Of a stretch of DNA of 15,199 nt, positions 14,909 through 15,199 are shown piece after piece. Below the pieces are notes generated by a model. The model had not been told where the DNA came from. It did not search any database and worked only from the letters and a program-made list of their open reading frames with translations. The first letter of the stretch is position 1; every line of letters begins with the position of its first letter. The DNA is from Thiopontia sp964344785 (lineage in GTDB: Bacteria > Pseudomonadota > Gammaproteobacteria > GCF-002020875). The stretch is from assembly GCA_964344785.1 (NCBI GenBank), contig CAYFOR010000069.1, forward strand, positions 1 through 15,199. Direction: 5' to 3'. Position numbers and translations under genes: made by a program.

Positions 14909-15199
14909 TCAATGGTTCATTACATTACCGATCGTTATTGCCAATTCATCCAATGTGAATGGCCGCTGGAGAACAGCATGAGGTTTTTTTGAAACAGGGA
15001 AGACATCAGTAGCCTCACCTTCCGGGACAATGAATATTGTTGCAATCCTGTTACATAAATTCTCATGCAGCTGTCGAGAGGTTTGTGTTTTCAGAACCCG
15101 TATATAAAAATCATCGAATATACATAGGTCGGCTCCGAGATTGTCTAACCCCGCCTTATTCACCAAATAACCCATAAAACAAGGAGGCGCGCCCTCTAT
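14909..15199 (-). CDS. Receiver-like (REC) protein, 5' end beyond the window
   Basis: Partial: the frame stays open to the right edge, eight codons upstream of the first ATG (15175), and that ATG has no ribosome-binding site. The visible part looks like the C-terminal three-quarters of a receiver domain: LCIFDDFYIRV in place of the phospho-acceptor strand, the strand IATIFIV, then AVLQRPFTLDELAITIGNVM, matching the final strand, the conserved Lys-Pro position (here Arg-Pro) and the last helix. The Lys to Arg change and unusual residues after the Asp pair suggest a degenerate receiver. The protein ends right after the receiver, so no output domain follows. It is the upstream neighbour of the receiver-HDOD gene. 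Confidence 0.7.
   Translation of the reverse strand: MEGAPPCFMGYLVNKAGLDNLGADLCIFDDFYIRVLKTQTSRQLHENLCNRIATIFIVPEGEATDVFPVSKKPHAVLQRPFTLDELAITIGNVMNH

Noticed and set aside
15186..15193. GGCGCGCC, an 8-bp palindrome at the right edge
   Set aside because: It lies inside the open frame of the partial receiver gene and is a plain GC palindrome with no paired copy in the window.

Overview
The window looks like a chromosomal segment of a gammaproteobacterium, probably a sulfur oxidiser. Two things point there. The sigma-E operon (rpoE - rseA - rseC - mucD, then a glutaredoxin-like gene) lies divergent from nadB, an order conserved in Gammaproteobacteria. A small secreted Gly/Ala/Ser/Asp-rich protein at 10896-11216 also resembles the sulfur globule family. 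No rRNA, tRNA, insertion sequence, CRISPR or phage gene was seen.

Layout. 150-3810 (minus strand) is the envelope-stress operon: sigma factor RpoE with a TTG start, an unusual anti-sigma protein, RseC, a MucD/DegP-type periplasmic protease and a thioredoxin-fold protein. A sequence matching the sigma-E promoter consensus lies in the 78-bp gap upstream of rpoE. 3889-6735 (plus) holds nadB (L-aspartate oxidase) and the folate-binding Fe-S maintenance protein YgfZ. 6719-8775 holds a divergent pair: a soluble PDC/Cache-like sensor protein with no membrane anchor, and a ferredoxin-reductase-like protein whose flavin and nucleotide motifs are degenerate. 8816-10614 (minus) is a tight two-gene unit, yjbQ-ppnN. 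10700-11277 holds the small exported protein with its promoter, a palindrome over the promoter spacer, and two successive intrinsic terminators enclosing a structured 100-nt stretch. 11360-15199 (minus) is a signalling cluster: a receiver-like protein cut by the window edge, a receiver-HDOD protein, and a PAS-PAS hybrid histidine kinase whose reading frame is broken by an amber codon.

The main novelty candidate is the anti-sigma gene at 2358-3227. It encodes an RseA-type N-terminal sigma-binding domain, one membrane helix and a periplasmic RseA-like tail, joined in one frame to the C-terminal domain of RseB. The LolA-like N-terminal lipoprotein/LPS-sensing domain of RseB is missing, and no separate rseB lies in the operon. 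If real, this is a self-capping anti-sigma factor with the RseA-binding half of RseB built in and the sensor half absent. The second point of interest is the kinase: coding-looking PAS and linker sequence continues upstream of its first ATG, through an in-frame TAG at 13292-13294.
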